A DNA stretch of 18,808 bases from Chloroflexota bacterium (GCA_902812455.1 CADDZH010000104.1:1-18808); one strand, 5' to 3'; shown: positions 5,560-14,769, counted from the stretch's first letter. Numbers and translations: made by a program. The notes: a model not told the origin generated them from the sequence alone.

Positions 5560-8175
5560 ATGCCGTCAGATATTAGCTTTCTCAAGTTTGCTGAGGATAG
5601 CGAGCAAGACCAGGATAGCGGAAACGTCTATGGCGAGTACCTATCGAGAGTAGCGAATGGAAAGATGCGGCGCTACAAGCAACTCATCCAATATGGAGGG
5701 AAGGAGGGCCAGAGCTACTACGGGCATGTGATGGACTTAACTTCGGTGGCAGATAGACTGCGCCCGGCAATTGGCTTAGATGCAACAGAGATGCGCTGTG
5801 TGTTGCTGGCGTTGACCATTCACGATATGAACAAGATACCGCCATACAACAAGCAGCCAGATGGTCGGGAGACCAGATATGCCGATGCAGCCACACCGGA
5901 GAACATTCAGCAAGAGTTAGAGCGATTGGAGGTTGACAGCTTTTTCCCTGCATGGCGCGACTACCTGCTCGATATCACGCTGCTGGCTCACTTCCACCAG
6001 GAGTCGGCCACAGGCACAACGCTCGTCATTGACCAGCGCAAGATCAACCAGTGCAAGTTGCCTGCAGGCCGCTTGAAAGGCCCGCTAAAGTCTCTCATGA
6101 AAGCGGCTGACACAGCGGATAACTCACATTCGGGCGATCACTGCGATCCCCACGAAGTACACTTGCGCGATAGGCTGCTGCAACACATCAATGCAGCAAT
6201 GGAAGAACGGCAGTATCGCTTTATTGGCCACAGGCTGGCAGAGCTGCGCGGCCTCTTCACCAATGTGATGCATAACGAACTGGTGGAATACTTCCGAGAG
6301 AAGTACGGTGAGCTAGCATGCATCGATTTGCTCTACTATCCTGAAGGTGTGAATTACCTGCTGGATCAGGCCATGGCGCTCAACTGGGATGAGCAGGCGC
6401 TACGTGAGGTAGCAGGCAGAATACAGAAGCGGCTAGCAGATATCCAGTTGGAGGCCCTTACACAGTTCATCAAGGCGCGGCCACCCGGTATTGTGGTAGA
6501 CGATGCAGCGATTAACAGTGGAGCGACGGTCGAGCAGATTTTTGAAGTGATCACGAATATCGTCTATGGAAAGCGCTATAAAGCGGATTGGATCGCTGAG
6601 CGCAATACAAACGCACGCAATGATCTGCAGAAAGCCCTTGCCGATCCCAAAATAAGGGCAGAACTCAAAGAGCAGGTATCGGGTCTGCTCAGTGAGCGAA
6701 CCGACCTGGTGCCGGCTAATGAAGCGATGCTTAAGCGAGGCGAGTTTGCTTCGGCTTATCGCAAATTTCTGGAAGATCACCGGGCAGATCGACTCAAAGC
6801 GCTGAAAGAAGATGCCTGGACGCGCATATACCGGCTGTTCGACTTGCCGGAAGCCAATTATCCACTGTATGGATTGATCGATCCATACCGGCGGGGCTAC
6901 TTCCTCGCCTATGACCTGCCTGCATACGAGTTAGACCAGATGAAAGAGCTGGCGCTGGCCGATCTCGCCGAGCTAGAGCAGCAGGCTAAGGCAGCAGCCT
7001 CAGGAAAGCCAGGGAAAGCGAGGCAGGGGAAGCTGGAAGAGTTGCAGGACGAGATAGAGGGATCAATTGCTTCACTGGATACCGCTTACCTGGTTGATTA
7101 CCTCAAGCGCAATCTGGAGGTCTGGGACAGCCGAGCAGAGCAATCGTCGCTGGCAAAGCCCGTCGTCCCTGTAGATTTTCAGGCCAGCCTGCGCCAGTAT
7201 GCTAACGCCAAAAGACAGCATGAGCAATGTTGCTACTGTGGCAGTCCGCTGAAAGCCAGCGAGTGGATGGCAGCGCAGGTACCGGCCAGTATCGGCGTAC
7301 AAAGTTTTTCCAATCGTCTAGAAGGAGGTAGTTCGAGGGAACCCAAGCGCAATGTATGCGATACCTGCCGCATGCAGTTCATCCTGGAAAAGCTGGCCTG
7401 GCGAAGCCACCGGGATAAGCAAGGGGCGGAGCAAACAACATTCTACCTGCACCTGTTTCCTTTCGCGTTCTTTACAGGGCCACAGTTGCGAGCATGGTGG
7501 CTGAGCATCGAGCGCCTGCGCGATAGCGATCATACGGCGTTTTTGATCGACACAAGGACCTACTTCCGCAAGCTGGAAGCCTCCCAGGGGGAAATTGATA
7601 TTCAGGGTTACCGGGTCAGTGTAAACGGGCTGGGATTGCCCACTTTTTCGGAAACGCTTAGCAACACGCCTGTTTTGCCGATCATTGCTCCTGGCGAGAA
7701 TTACGGTTCGCAATTCCTGCTGGCTCTGGAGAAGGCAGTTGTGTTGACGCGCTGGTTCGACTGTCGCGCCATTCTCTCACGTTCACCTGTACCTCCACTT
7801 AACCTGGCGCATGAGTACATCGACAAGAAGCCGGTTGTACTCATGGTGGAGGGCATGCCGCGTAACATGAGCTGGCTGCTGCCTGCAACCAGTCTCGATG
7901 CAGAAGGAGTACAAACGCTCTGCCTCAAGTTGAGTTTCCTGCACCAGATCACAGAAAAACTCTACTATAAGGGGAGTAATAGCGATGCCGTGCCTCACGA
8001 TTTTGCAGTTGCTGCGGCGGATGATCCGCTGGCCCTGTACTACGAGGCAGACCGCCTGATCGAGAAAAAAATCGCTCAAGAGAAAGGCTCCCTGGCAGCT
8101 TCTCCAGAACAGCAGGCCATCTACCTGAGTCGCCAGATAGGCCCTTTATTGCAACAGCTCATACAACAATCTTAG
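5560..8175 (+). CDS. cas10d: Type I-D large subunit Cas10d (Csc3) with HD nuclease domain
   Basis: Large subunit of the type I-D Cascade; it also carries the DNA-cleaving HD nuclease that other type I systems place in Cas3. The 871 residues show an N-terminal HD domain: His at 56 ('YYGHVMDL'), His-Asp at 88-89 ('TIHDMNK'), His at 144/146 ('LAHFHQE') and Asp at 184/187 ('KAADTADN'). A treble-clef-like zinc site lies at about 556-602 ('CCYCG' with 'CDTCR'). The palm motif is degenerate ('APGENYG', about 710), with no GGDD, so no cyclic-oligonucleotide synthesis is expected. The C-terminal small-subunit region found in many Cas10d proteins is absent; it is encoded by the next, separate gene in the same frame. 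The start ATG follows AGAGGAG. Confidence 0.92.
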   Translation: MPSDISFLKFAEDSEQDQDSGNVYGEYLSRVANGKMRRYKQLIQYGGKEGQSYYGHVMDLTSVADRLRPAIGLDATEMRCVLLALTIHDMNKIPPYNKQPDGRETRYADAATPENIQQELERLEVDSFFPAWRDYLLDITLLAHFHQESATGTTLVIDQRKINQCKLPAGRLKGPLKSLMKAADTADNSHSGDHCDPHEVHLRDRLLQHINAAMEERQYRFIGHRLAELRGLFTNVMHNELVEYFREKYGELACIDLLYYPEGVNYLLDQAMALNWDEQALREVAGRIQKRLADIQLEALTQFIKARPPGIVVDDAAINSGATVEQIFEVITNIVYGKRYKADWIAERNTNARNDLQKALADPKIRAELKEQVSGLLSERTDLVPANEAMLKRGEFASAYRKFLEDHRADRLKALKEDAWTRIYRLFDLPEANYPLYGLIDPYRRGYFLAYDLPAYELDQMKELALADLAELEQQAKAAASGKPGKARQGKLEELQDEIEGSIASLDTAYLVDYLKRNLEVWDSRAEQSSLAKPVVPVDFQASLRQYANAKRQHEQCCYCGSPLKASEWMAAQVPASIGVQSFSNRLEGGSSREPKRNVCDTCRMQFILEKLAWRSHRDKQGAEQTTFYLHLFPFAFFTGPQLRAWWLSIERLRDSDHTAFLIDTRTYFRKLEASQGEIDIQGYRVSVNGLGLPTFSETLSNTPVLPIIAPGENYGSQFLLALEKAVVLTRWFDCRAILSRSPVPPLNLAHEYIDKKPVVLMVEGMPRNMSWLLPATSLDAEGVQTLCLKLSFLHQITEKLYYKGSNSDAVPHDFAVAAADDPLALYYEADRLIEKKIAQEKGSLAASPEQQAIYLSRQIGPLLQQLIQQS

Positions 8176-8196
8176 ACAAGGAGGACATGAATATCC

Positions 8197-8649
8197 ATGC
8201 AAGAACTTCGTGCACTTGCCAGTTATGCTGCCCAGAACCACATTCAGGGCACATCGTTCAAACGGAATTCCCTGCTCAAGCCACTCGATATCATCTTGCA
8301 GGAGCTGGATCGCTGCCCTGATCCAGATAACCCTGACGAATTAGAGCTGGTACGGGCCGGGACAAAGGACATGATTTTTGAGCACCTGGAAAGGATCGCT
8401 CAAACCGAGCATAAGCCCGGTCGTGCCAAGCAGGAAAAGGTGAACCACTACGTTGACCTGTTTTTTGATGGCGTGCTGAACAAAGCGCATCACGGTAAAG
8501 TAAACAGGCTGCTTGGCCGGGAGCGCTTGATCAGGAGCGCCTATCTCTTCTACTTTCGCGAAGCGATTCCTCAACGAGCGCCAGTCGCCCTGGCTGTTGG
8601 TGCGGCGGATACAGATACGGATAACGAATACGCGGAAGACGAAGAATAG
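8197..8649 (+). CDS. cas11d: Stand-alone type I-D small subunit (Cas11d-like)
   Basis: A 150-residue, helix-rich, basic protein with an acidic tail ('DTDTDNEYAEDEE'). Sequence such as 'GTSFKRNSLLKPLDIILQEL' and 'LLGRERLIRSAYLFYFREAI' looks to me like the C-terminal part of longer Cas10d proteins, the part that in cyanobacterial type I-D is also made as Cas11d from an internal start. Small subunits line the Cascade belly and stabilise the crRNA-target hybrid. The gene is in exactly the same frame as cas10d, separated by its TAG, an AGGAGG Shine-Dalgarno and a second in-frame TGA (8188-8190). ATG 8197 is 12 nt after the Shine-Dalgarno. The family assignment rests on memory of the family plus position, not on an alignment. 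Confidence 0.72.
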   Translation: MQELRALASYAAQNHIQGTSFKRNSLLKPLDIILQELDRCPDPDNPDELELVRAGTKDMIFEHLERIAQTEHKPGRAKQEKVNHYVDLFFDGVLNKAHHGKVNRLLGRERLIRSAYLFYFREAIPQRAPVALAVGAADTDTDNEYAEDEE

Positions 8650-8710
8650 CAAGTAGACCGGCAAAGCCATCTTGTTACAGTAAACACAAGTTAAAGAAAG
8701 GAACACAACG

Positions 8711-9703
8711 ATGAGCGTTATCAGCAATTTGAGCGTATTGAACGAGTATAGCCAGTACCTGCTACCCAGGTACAGCAACTTCCCGCAGGGGCGCTATGCC
8801 AGCCTGTTGATTGTGCGGAAAACCGAGTCGGAGACGATCTTCCGTACCGAAGGAAGCGGCGAGGGACTGGTCAAAGAGACGGTGATCGCCGGAATAAGGA
8901 ATAGCAGGCCAATACGCCGCGTCGTGATCAGCAAGCGCAAGCAGACGGCGGTAGAGCGCAGGGTCGGGCGCGAGATACTGCGCGAGCATAATTTGCTCAA
9001 GACCGGGGAGAAGGGACAGATTTGCGCCCTCAACACGAATGCTCCATGTGGTCAATGTATCGACTGCATGCTTTATGGCTACGCAGTTGGCGGCGGTGGA
9101 GCGCAAAAGAGCCGCGTGATGACTGAAGATGCCTATTCCATAGGGCCGGTCGCACAGGTGACGGACCGTCGCACATTTAATGCAACCTTTGATAACGGCA
9201 CGATGCGTAACCCCTTCACAGGAGAAGCTTCTGCCTCCATTAATGAAGACGAGTTTGTGCTACCTGAGACGCATTTCCTGGATGTCGAGACGCTGAAAGA
9301 TGTCACGATTGGCGAGTTGCAGTATGTGATCGGGAATGTTCTGAGGAGCAGCCGCTATGGAGCCATCAGCAGCCGCATGGGCAGGGTGCGCAATATGCTG
9401 GCCGCAATAGTGTTCAGCGACGCGGAGATATTCTCGAACCTGGAACTGACACAGTTCGTCTATGACCGGCTGCTTGGTGATAAGGATGAACTTGACTTCC
9501 CCTTGCCGGATGATGTTGTATTTGCCGCTGTGCATGAGGCGACCGACGAATTGTTACAGCAGGTAGTCAGTCGCACACCTGTCGTAGTACGAGGAGAGGC
9601 ACTGGAGCGTGTGCGAGAGGAGACCATTGCGCTCTATCGAGACACCGACAGCGTTAAAGCTTTTCTGGAGGAGATTGAACAGGGATATCCTGTCTCCAGG
9701 TAA
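8711..9703 (+). CDS. csc2: Type I-D backbone subunit Cas7d (Csc2)
   Basis: Forms the helical backbone of Cascade along the crRNA; several copies per complex are known in type I-D. The 330 residues carry the Csc2 hallmark 'CGQCIDCMLYGYAVGGGGAQKSRV' near residues 113-136, with Cys 113, 116 and 119 as a probable zinc site and a Gly-rich loop. The motif 'RNPFTGEAS' and the Arg-rich 'SSRYGAISSRMGRVRN' (crRNA contact in the family) follow. AAAGGA precedes the ATG. It lies 61 nt after the small-subunit gene and 21 nt before csc1. Confidence 0.93.
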   Translation: MSVISNLSVLNEYSQYLLPRYSNFPQGRYASLLIVRKTESETIFRTEGSGEGLVKETVIAGIRNSRPIRRVVISKRKQTAVERRVGREILREHNLLKTGEKGQICALNTNAPCGQCIDCMLYGYAVGGGGAQKSRVMTEDAYSIGPVAQVTDRRTFNATFDNGTMRNPFTGEASASINEDEFVLPETHFLDVETLKDVTIGELQYVIGNVLRSSRYGAISSRMGRVRNMLAAIVFSDAEIFSNLELTQFVYDRLLGDKDELDFPLPDDVVFAAVHEATDELLQQVVSRTPVVVRGEALERVREETIALYRDTDSVKAFLEEIEQGYPVSR

Positions 9704-9724
9704 CCAGATAGGAGGCCGAAGGGT

Positions 9725-10465
9725 ATGGCCGTAGAAATTTATCGCGCCGATCTGACGCTGATGGAGCATACCTACTTTGCCAGCCGGGAGGTGGGTATCT
9801 ACTATGAAAGCGAACCGCTGATTGGCAATTACGCGCTGGCATACGCACTAGGGCTGTGCGCGGCGCCATATTACTGGAATGGGCCACCGCGCTACAAGCA
9901 AGACCTGGGGCCGCTCAACAGCAATGGCATATATGTCACGCCGGGCACATTTGCACCGGATGGCTTGCGCTATGCGCTGAGCCAGTTTAACGCCCAGACC
10001 GATACCTACTTCTTTCGCTTCGATCAGAATGCTATCGGCACTGATCCTGCCAAGAAAGCCAGGGCGGCGAACTTTCCACAGAGTGGCAAGATTCGTATGC
10101 TGGGACGTGAGAGCCAGGCTTCCTTTTTCCTGATCAACCTGCAGGAGAGCGAGTTACGCCTTCCCTCTTACATTCGCCTGGGCAAGTTCAACAGTAAAGC
10201 CAGGCTGGTGTGGGAAAAGCTGATCCTCAAGACGGTAGAGCCGGTGGAGCGAGAGGAGCTATTCCTGGATTACCTGCTCAATGCGGCAGATCTGCCGGCA
10301 GATGTTGTATCCGGCCTGAGAAGTTTCTCAGTCTACAATGTCTATCCTGCTCCACTACTCAGTCGCTGCCATCTGAGTGGGAGCTTCTGGCATTGCGCAA
10401 GCCATGCCGGGGAAGATATGTACGTGCCTGTAGGCATGCGCTTTGGCGTAGATACACTTGATTGA
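9725..10465 (+). CDS. csc1: Type I-D Cas5d (Csc1)
   Basis: Cas5-family RAMP protein that caps the 5' handle of the crRNA and helps in PAM recognition together with Cas10d. The 246 residues begin with a beta-rich ferredoxin-like fold ('YRADLTLMEHTYFASREVG'), followed by the Csc1 phrase 'YYESEPLIGNYALAYALGL' and a later 'KARLVWEKL'. GGAGG precedes the ATG. It is followed after 19 nt by the ATG of the helicase gene, so the genes are clearly co-transcribed. Confidence 0.9.
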   Translation: MAVEIYRADLTLMEHTYFASREVGIYYESEPLIGNYALAYALGLCAAPYYWNGPPRYKQDLGPLNSNGIYVTPGTFAPDGLRYALSQFNAQTDTYFFRFDQNAIGTDPAKKARAANFPQSGKIRMLGRESQASFFLINLQESELRLPSYIRLGKFNSKARLVWEKLILKTVEPVEREELFLDYLLNAADLPADVVSGLRSFSVYNVYPAPLLSRCHLSGSFWHCASHAGEDMYVPVGMRFGVDTLD

Positions 10466-10484
10466 GGGAAAGGAATCCTCACAT

Positions 10485-12854
10485 ATGTTCACTTTCAGAT
10501 TGGAGCCCCAGTACGAGAAGGTCTGGCTGGGCGAGAACCCCTCGCCCGCTACCTTCCCACAGGGGCGACCGCCCCTGCTTCACCAATGGCGCACTTATAA
10601 CGCGGAAGAACCATTGATCGTCAATACCTACAACACTGGAACGGGCAAGACGAAGGCGGCCCTGCTCCGGCTGCTTAAACGCGCCAGGGACAAGGGATTT
10701 CACCGGCTGGATAAGAGCGAGGATAACGCTCTTCTAATCGCTCCCACCAACGAACTGCTGGCGCAGCATGCACGCGACGCAGAGGAATTTTGCCGGCAGA
10801 ACGAGTTGCCCTACCGGGTCGTGCCTATCAGTCGAGCCGACCTGGACAACTACAAACATATAGAGGGTTTTAGCGAGGCCGATTTGCGGCGCGGCGCGGC
10901 TCTGCACTATCTCATGCAAAATACCCGCCGCCTGGACAGCGATAGCAGTAAAAAGGCCACGCTGTTTGTGGTGAACCCGGATATCTTCTACTACGCGCTC
11001 TACTTCTGTTATCGCAAGTTCGACCGCATCCCTCTGTTCCAGGACATTTTGACGCAGTTCAACTACATCATCATTGATGAGTTTCACTACTATAGTCCCA
11101 AGCAGTTCGCCAATTTCCTCTTCTTCATGAGGCTTTCGCAGCATTACGGTTTTACAGGCCGCCAATTCTGCTTGCTGACTGCGACGCCAAACGCGCGAGT
11201 GAAGGAATATCTGGAGAGGTTAGGAGTAGCTATTGCGTGGATTCAACCAGAAACGGAGGGAGACGTTGAAAATACAGGGGAGGTGTGCGCCCTTGCTCCC
11301 GTCACGCTGGAAATATACAGCGAGCAAGAGCTACAAGATGGTCTCGTGACGCTTGCCAGGCAGAAGCAGGAGGATATAGCGACATGGCTAAGCAACGGCG
11401 AAGATGGCGCCATTATTTCCGGCGCTTTATGGCGCATCAACCTGATCTATGACAATCTGAGGCACAGGCTGCCATATGATATCATGGGACGGCTGACGGG
11501 AGCGGAAAGCCGGACAGGGCGGGCTGAAGCAAAGGTTAAGCATCTTATCCTGGCAACGCCCACCGTCGATATCGGCTATAACTTTGATCGCTTGAACAAG
11601 ACGCGCCAGAACATCGACTTCTTGTTGCTGGATGCTCGCTCCAGCGATGAGTTTATCCAGCGGTTAGGAAGAGCAGGGCGCGTGCTCAGCAAGGAGGAGC
11701 GCGATATACCGAGCCGCGTGCTGGCAATAGTCAACCAGGAACTTTACAAGGCCTTAGAGCCATATGCAGGGCAATCAATGGATCGCATGGCGCTGCGCGA
11801 ACTGGCAAAGTCCCATATGCCTGACCGCCATACGCTTTATTCGTACATCCAGAGCGGCGCAATAGCCGAAGCATTCCTGCCCATTTATCGCCTGGAGGGT
11901 ATGGCTTCCGAGGCCGATAAGCCGGATATCGAGGCGCTTTTCGAAGAGGTCAAGGCCCTTTTTGCGCCAGAGGCAACTTTCAGCTATAAAGCGATGCGCT
12001 GGAACATTCGCCATTTCATAGAGCAGGATACGTATTATGCAGGCATAGAAACCTTCCCTGCCGAAATGACGGATTGCTTGCATCGCTGCAAGAAAAGGCT
12101 GATGGCAGAACAAGAACATGGCAAGCGCTGGAAAAATCCAGAAGAAGCCTACGAGTGGCTCCAAAATGACTTGCGCGAATACGCCGTTGAGAAAGCACGC
12201 TTCAGCTTTCGCGAATCATTTCAACCTCCCCTGGCACTGGTAAGTGACTCGAAGCGGCTGCTTTCAAGCGATCGGGCGACCTTGTACGATGCTCTTCATA
12301 TCGCGAGAAACTACCGGGCAACGTACTTTGCATCCGCCAGAGAATGGGAGCAAAAAACGCTTTTACCTCTGCCAGAAGGTGCTGGCGAGGCCGTCATCTA
12401 CTGTGATCTTATCGAACTGCGCGAACCAGATGAACGCATCCGGGTCGGGCTAAAGCTATTTGTGCCTGACTACCGGAAGATGGAGTGGGAAGAGCATTTT
12501 GTGTACCGCTCGCGCGAGAGCAAGCCTAGCGCGCTATACGGATTGGAAGTGATTGCCATCAACACTGACCGCCCCTTAGATGAAAGAGTCCGGCACATGT
12601 TCAAGGAGCGATATGTGCCTGCTCTCGTAGCTGCTGATGGGAGTCGTACAGCTTCTCAGTTGTGGCAACTACAGAAACAAGGGCAAATCTTGCCCTATGA
12701 GTTACATGTTACCTTCGATGACCTTCAAAGCGCGAAGTATTTTGCTGTGCTGGGAACAACAGCCCTGCTGGCCTGGGCAGAAATACTTCCCTTTTATCGC
12801 AAAATGGACGAGCGAAAAGTACAGGCAGAGGATAACGATCCGATGATCTTCTAA
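10485..12854 (+). CDS. cas3: Type I-D Cas3 helicase (Cas3', no HD domain)
   Basis: Superfamily 2 helicase recruited to the target-bound Cascade to unwind DNA; in type I-D the nuclease is on Cas10d. From the ATG at 10485 the 789 residues show Walker A 'NTGTGKT' (50-56), the DExH box 'DEFH' (198-201), motif III 'LTATPN' (231-236), motif V 'ATPTVDIGYNFD' (357-368) and motif VI 'QRLGRAGR' (392-399). There is no HD domain at either end, as expected. The reading frame extends upstream to a TTG at 10458 inside csc1, but ATG 10485 has the Shine-Dalgarno AAAGGA 10 nt upstream and is preferred. Confidence 0.9.
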   Translation: MFTFRLEPQYEKVWLGENPSPATFPQGRPPLLHQWRTYNAEEPLIVNTYNTGTGKTKAALLRLLKRARDKGFHRLDKSEDNALLIAPTNELLAQHARDAEEFCRQNELPYRVVPISRADLDNYKHIEGFSEADLRRGAALHYLMQNTRRLDSDSSKKATLFVVNPDIFYYALYFCYRKFDRIPLFQDILTQFNYIIIDEFHYYSPKQFANFLFFMRLSQHYGFTGRQFCLLTATPNARVKEYLERLGVAIAWIQPETEGDVENTGEVCALAPVTLEIYSEQELQDGLVTLARQKQEDIATWLSNGEDGAIISGALWRINLIYDNLRHRLPYDIMGRLTGAESRTGRAEAKVKHLILATPTVDIGYNFDRLNKTRQNIDFLLLDARSSDEFIQRLGRAGRVLSKEERDIPSRVLAIVNQELYKALEPYAGQSMDRMALRELAKSHMPDRHTLYSYIQSGAIAEAFLPIYRLEGMASEADKPDIEALFEEVKALFAPEATFSYKAMRWNIRHFIEQDTYYAGIETFPAEMTDCLHRCKKRLMAEQEHGKRWKNPEEAYEWLQNDLREYAVEKARFSFRESFQPPLALVSDSKRLLSSDRATLYDALHIARNYRATYFASAREWEQKTLLPLPEGAGEAVIYCDLIELREPDERIRVGLKLFVPDYRKMEWEEHFVYRSRESKPSALYGLEVIAINTDRPLDERVRHMFKERYVPALVAADGSRTASQLWQLQKQGQILPYELHVTFDDLQSAKYFAVLGTTALLAWAEILPFYRKMDERKVQAEDNDPMIF

Positions 12855-12869
12855 GAAGGGAGCTTTTAT

Positions 12870-13862
12870 TTGACACAGACAGCATATTCAGCAGTATCTT
12901 CTAGCAGGCAGGATCGCGGTGAACTTTTCTCCATGCTGCTGAGGCTGCACCCGAAAGAGCCAGGGATGGTGCAGCCGGGGGCGGGAAACCAGGTACAGGC
13001 GGCGTTCCTGGATATGGTGCAGCAGAGCGACCCTGCGCTGGCCGAATGGCTGCACGCGCCGAACCAGCGGCGACCCTATACACTGAGCCTGTTGCAGGGG
13101 TTCAACCACCTCAAAGAGGCGCAGGTGGAGGAGGCTATCGTGAGAAATCAGGGAGTGCAGGTGATGCCAGGGCAGGTCTACTGGCTGCGTATCACTATGC
13201 TGGATGCCAGCGTTTTCGGCTCGTTTGCCCGCTACCTGATTGCTCACCCCCGCGATCTCACTGTGCGTATCGGAAGCGCGAGCTTTGAGATCAGTCGATT
13301 ATTGTGTTCACCGGAGCAACAAAACGCCGCTCAGTCATGGGTAGCCTATTCGTCCTTTGCCGAGCTATGCGCCAGTAGAACGGTACAAAAGCATTACCAC
13401 TTTGAATTTGCTACACCAACGGCATTTAGTATGGGGCAAAAACAATGGGGGAAGCAACTTCACCTGTTCCCAGAGCCATTACTGGTATTCGAGAGTCTCG
13501 CCCGGCAATGGGATCTCTTCGCTCCTGCGAGCTTACGCCTGGCAACACAAAACCTCACCGCTAAAGATATTGCAGCATGGTGCGAAGAATATGTGATTGT
13601 TTCGCGCTATAGCCTGCACACCCGTTATATGCCCTCAAGCAGATTTGGGCAATCAGGATTTCTCGGCGAAGTGATCTACGAAGTGAAAGGAAATCCTGCT
13701 GCGCCCGAGGCCTGCTGGCTGACGCCCCTGGCACGCTTTGCGCTGTTTAGTGGCGTGGGGTATAAGACGACGATGGGTATGGGGCAGGCGCGCTGCACCA
13801 ATATTGCCGATGCGTCTCCGGCAACCACCATAACTGAGGAGGATGAGCATGAGCATGGCTAA
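12870..13862 (+). CDS. cas6: Cas6 crRNA-processing endoribonuclease
   Basis: Cuts the pre-crRNA inside each repeat to leave an 8-nt 5' handle, here ATTGAAAC. The 330 residues have the RAMP C-terminal glycine-rich loop 'GVGYKTTMGMGQARC' near 295-309, and His-27 ('LLRLHPKE') is a candidate catalytic residue. The TTG start at 12870 follows AAGGGAGC with good spacing; the next ATG (12933) would remove part of the first beta strand. It is probably also required to process the crRNA-like RNA at 3769-3876. The C-terminal 'EEDEHEHG' runs into a palindromic repeat region, so the tail may have been altered by repeat insertion. Confidence 0.88.
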   Translation: MTQTAYSAVSSSRQDRGELFSMLLRLHPKEPGMVQPGAGNQVQAAFLDMVQQSDPALAEWLHAPNQRRPYTLSLLQGFNHLKEAQVEEAIVRNQGVQVMPGQVYWLRITMLDASVFGSFARYLIAHPRDLTVRIGSASFEISRLLCSPEQQNAAQSWVAYSSFAELCASRTVQKHYHFEFATPTAFSMGQKQWGKQLHLFPEPLLVFESLARQWDLFAPASLRLATQNLTAKDIAAWCEEYVIVSRYSLHTRYMPSSRFGQSGFLGEVIYEVKGNPAAPEACWLTPLARFALFSGVGYKTTMGMGQARCTNIADASPATTITEEDEHEHG

Positions 13863-13877
13863 TGGTGCAAAAAAGCA

Positions 13878-13960
13878 GGGCAACCGCAAGGGTTGCCCCT
13901 ACCATACTACGAACGGGCCTGCGAAGCCGGTGTATAGTAGTGGCAGGGCTTGCCCCTGCC
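13878..13960. repeat. Pair of palindromic repeats between cas6 and cas4
   Basis: Palindrome GGGCAACC/GGTTGCCC (13878-13898) with a GCAA loop is followed by CCTACCATACTAC. A second palindrome GGCAGGG/CCCTGCC (13942-13960) is preceded by the roughly inverted GTATAGTAG. The two face each other, giving a composite inverted element in the 209-nt gap. Related elements occur at 3548 and 17566. Confidence 0.6.
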
Positions 13961-14071
13961 ATAGTTCCCCAATCTATTCGCTAACCAGCCCATTCGCCAA
14001 CACAGGCCCTTGTGGCCGCCCATCCGATTTCATAAAGTTCACCTCTACCATGACCATAGTGAGGTTCCCTT

Positions 14072-14680
14072 ATGAATCCACTCAGTGAGCTTGAATCAAT
14101 CCCGCTCTCATACCTGAATGCCCTGGAGTACTGCCCGCGCAGGTTCTATTACGAGTTTGTCGAGGGCGATATGCTGCAGAATGAGTTTGTGCTGGAGGGG
14201 ACGCTGTTGCACCAGCGAGCAGATGAGCCGGGGCAGCATAGGACTGAGGATGGCGAGAAGCAGATCAATCACCTGTACCTGTACAGTGAAAGGTTGCGGC
14301 TGTCCGGCTTTGCTGATGTGGTGGAGGAAGAGGAGGGCTTGATTGTGCCGGTCGAGTACAAGCACGGCAAAGAGGGAAAGTGGCTAAACGATTATATACA
14401 GTTGTGCGCGCAGGCGCTATGTCTGGAGGAGCGCATGCCAGAGCGAGCGCCTATCCCCTACGGCTATATTTTTTATTATGGCTCGCGTAAACGTTTGAAG
14501 GTAGATTTCACCGAGGAACTGCGAGCCAAAACGCGCGAGGCTATCGATCTCGCCTTTGAAGTTTCGCTTCGCAATACGCCACCGCCACCGCTTGAGGGCA
14601 AGATGGCGGCTCGCTGTCGCGATTGCAGCCTGCGCCCGCTCTGTATGCCCGATGAAGTCAGGTTGTTACGATCGATGTAG
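14072..14680 (+). CDS. cas4: Cas4 RecB-like nuclease
   Basis: Iron-sulfur nuclease that trims prespacers and ensures PAM-correct integration with Cas1-Cas2. The 202 residues hold the four cluster cysteines Cys21 ('LEYCPRRFYY'), Cys182, Cys185 and Cys191 ('CRDCSLRPLC'), the RecB nuclease core 'GFADVVEEEEGLIVPVEYKHGK' with its Asp and Glu-x-Lys, and 'QLCAQALCLEE' as the QxxxY-like helix. GAGG lies 8 nt before the ATG. It is separated from cas6 by 209 nt and from cas1 by 104 nt, both gaps containing palindromic elements. Confidence 0.93.
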   Translation: MNPLSELESIPLSYLNALEYCPRRFYYEFVEGDMLQNEFVLEGTLLHQRADEPGQHRTEDGEKQINHLYLYSERLRLSGFADVVEEEEGLIVPVEYKHGKEGKWLNDYIQLCAQALCLEERMPERAPIPYGYIFYYGSRKRLKVDFTEELRAKTREAIDLAFEVSLRNTPPPPLEGKMAARCRDCSLRPLCMPDEVRLLRSM

Positions 14681-14682
14681 TG

Positions 14683-14769
14683 CTCTGTCAAGCTTCCTGT
14701 GACTGGTAACATGTAGTGGCCTCCCTTGTAGGGGCCAGGCAACCATCAATCACATGCACATTGACAGAG
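14683..14769. repeat. Imperfect palindromic element between cas4 and cas1 (MITE-like)
   Basis: Outer arms CTCTGTCAA (14683-14691) and TTGACAGAG (14761-14769) are perfect inverted repeats of 9 nt. Inside lies a second stem-loop (GGCCTCCC..GGGGCC, about 14718-14736). It fills almost the entire cas4-cas1 gap. It could be a small non-autonomous element or an RNA-level structure in the operon. Confidence 0.5.

Noticed and set aside
5560..8175. Type III (Csm/Cmr) Cas10 with signalling activity
   Set aside because: The GGDD palm motif is missing, and the neighbours (csc2, csc1, HD-less cas3 helicase) are diagnostic of type I-D.
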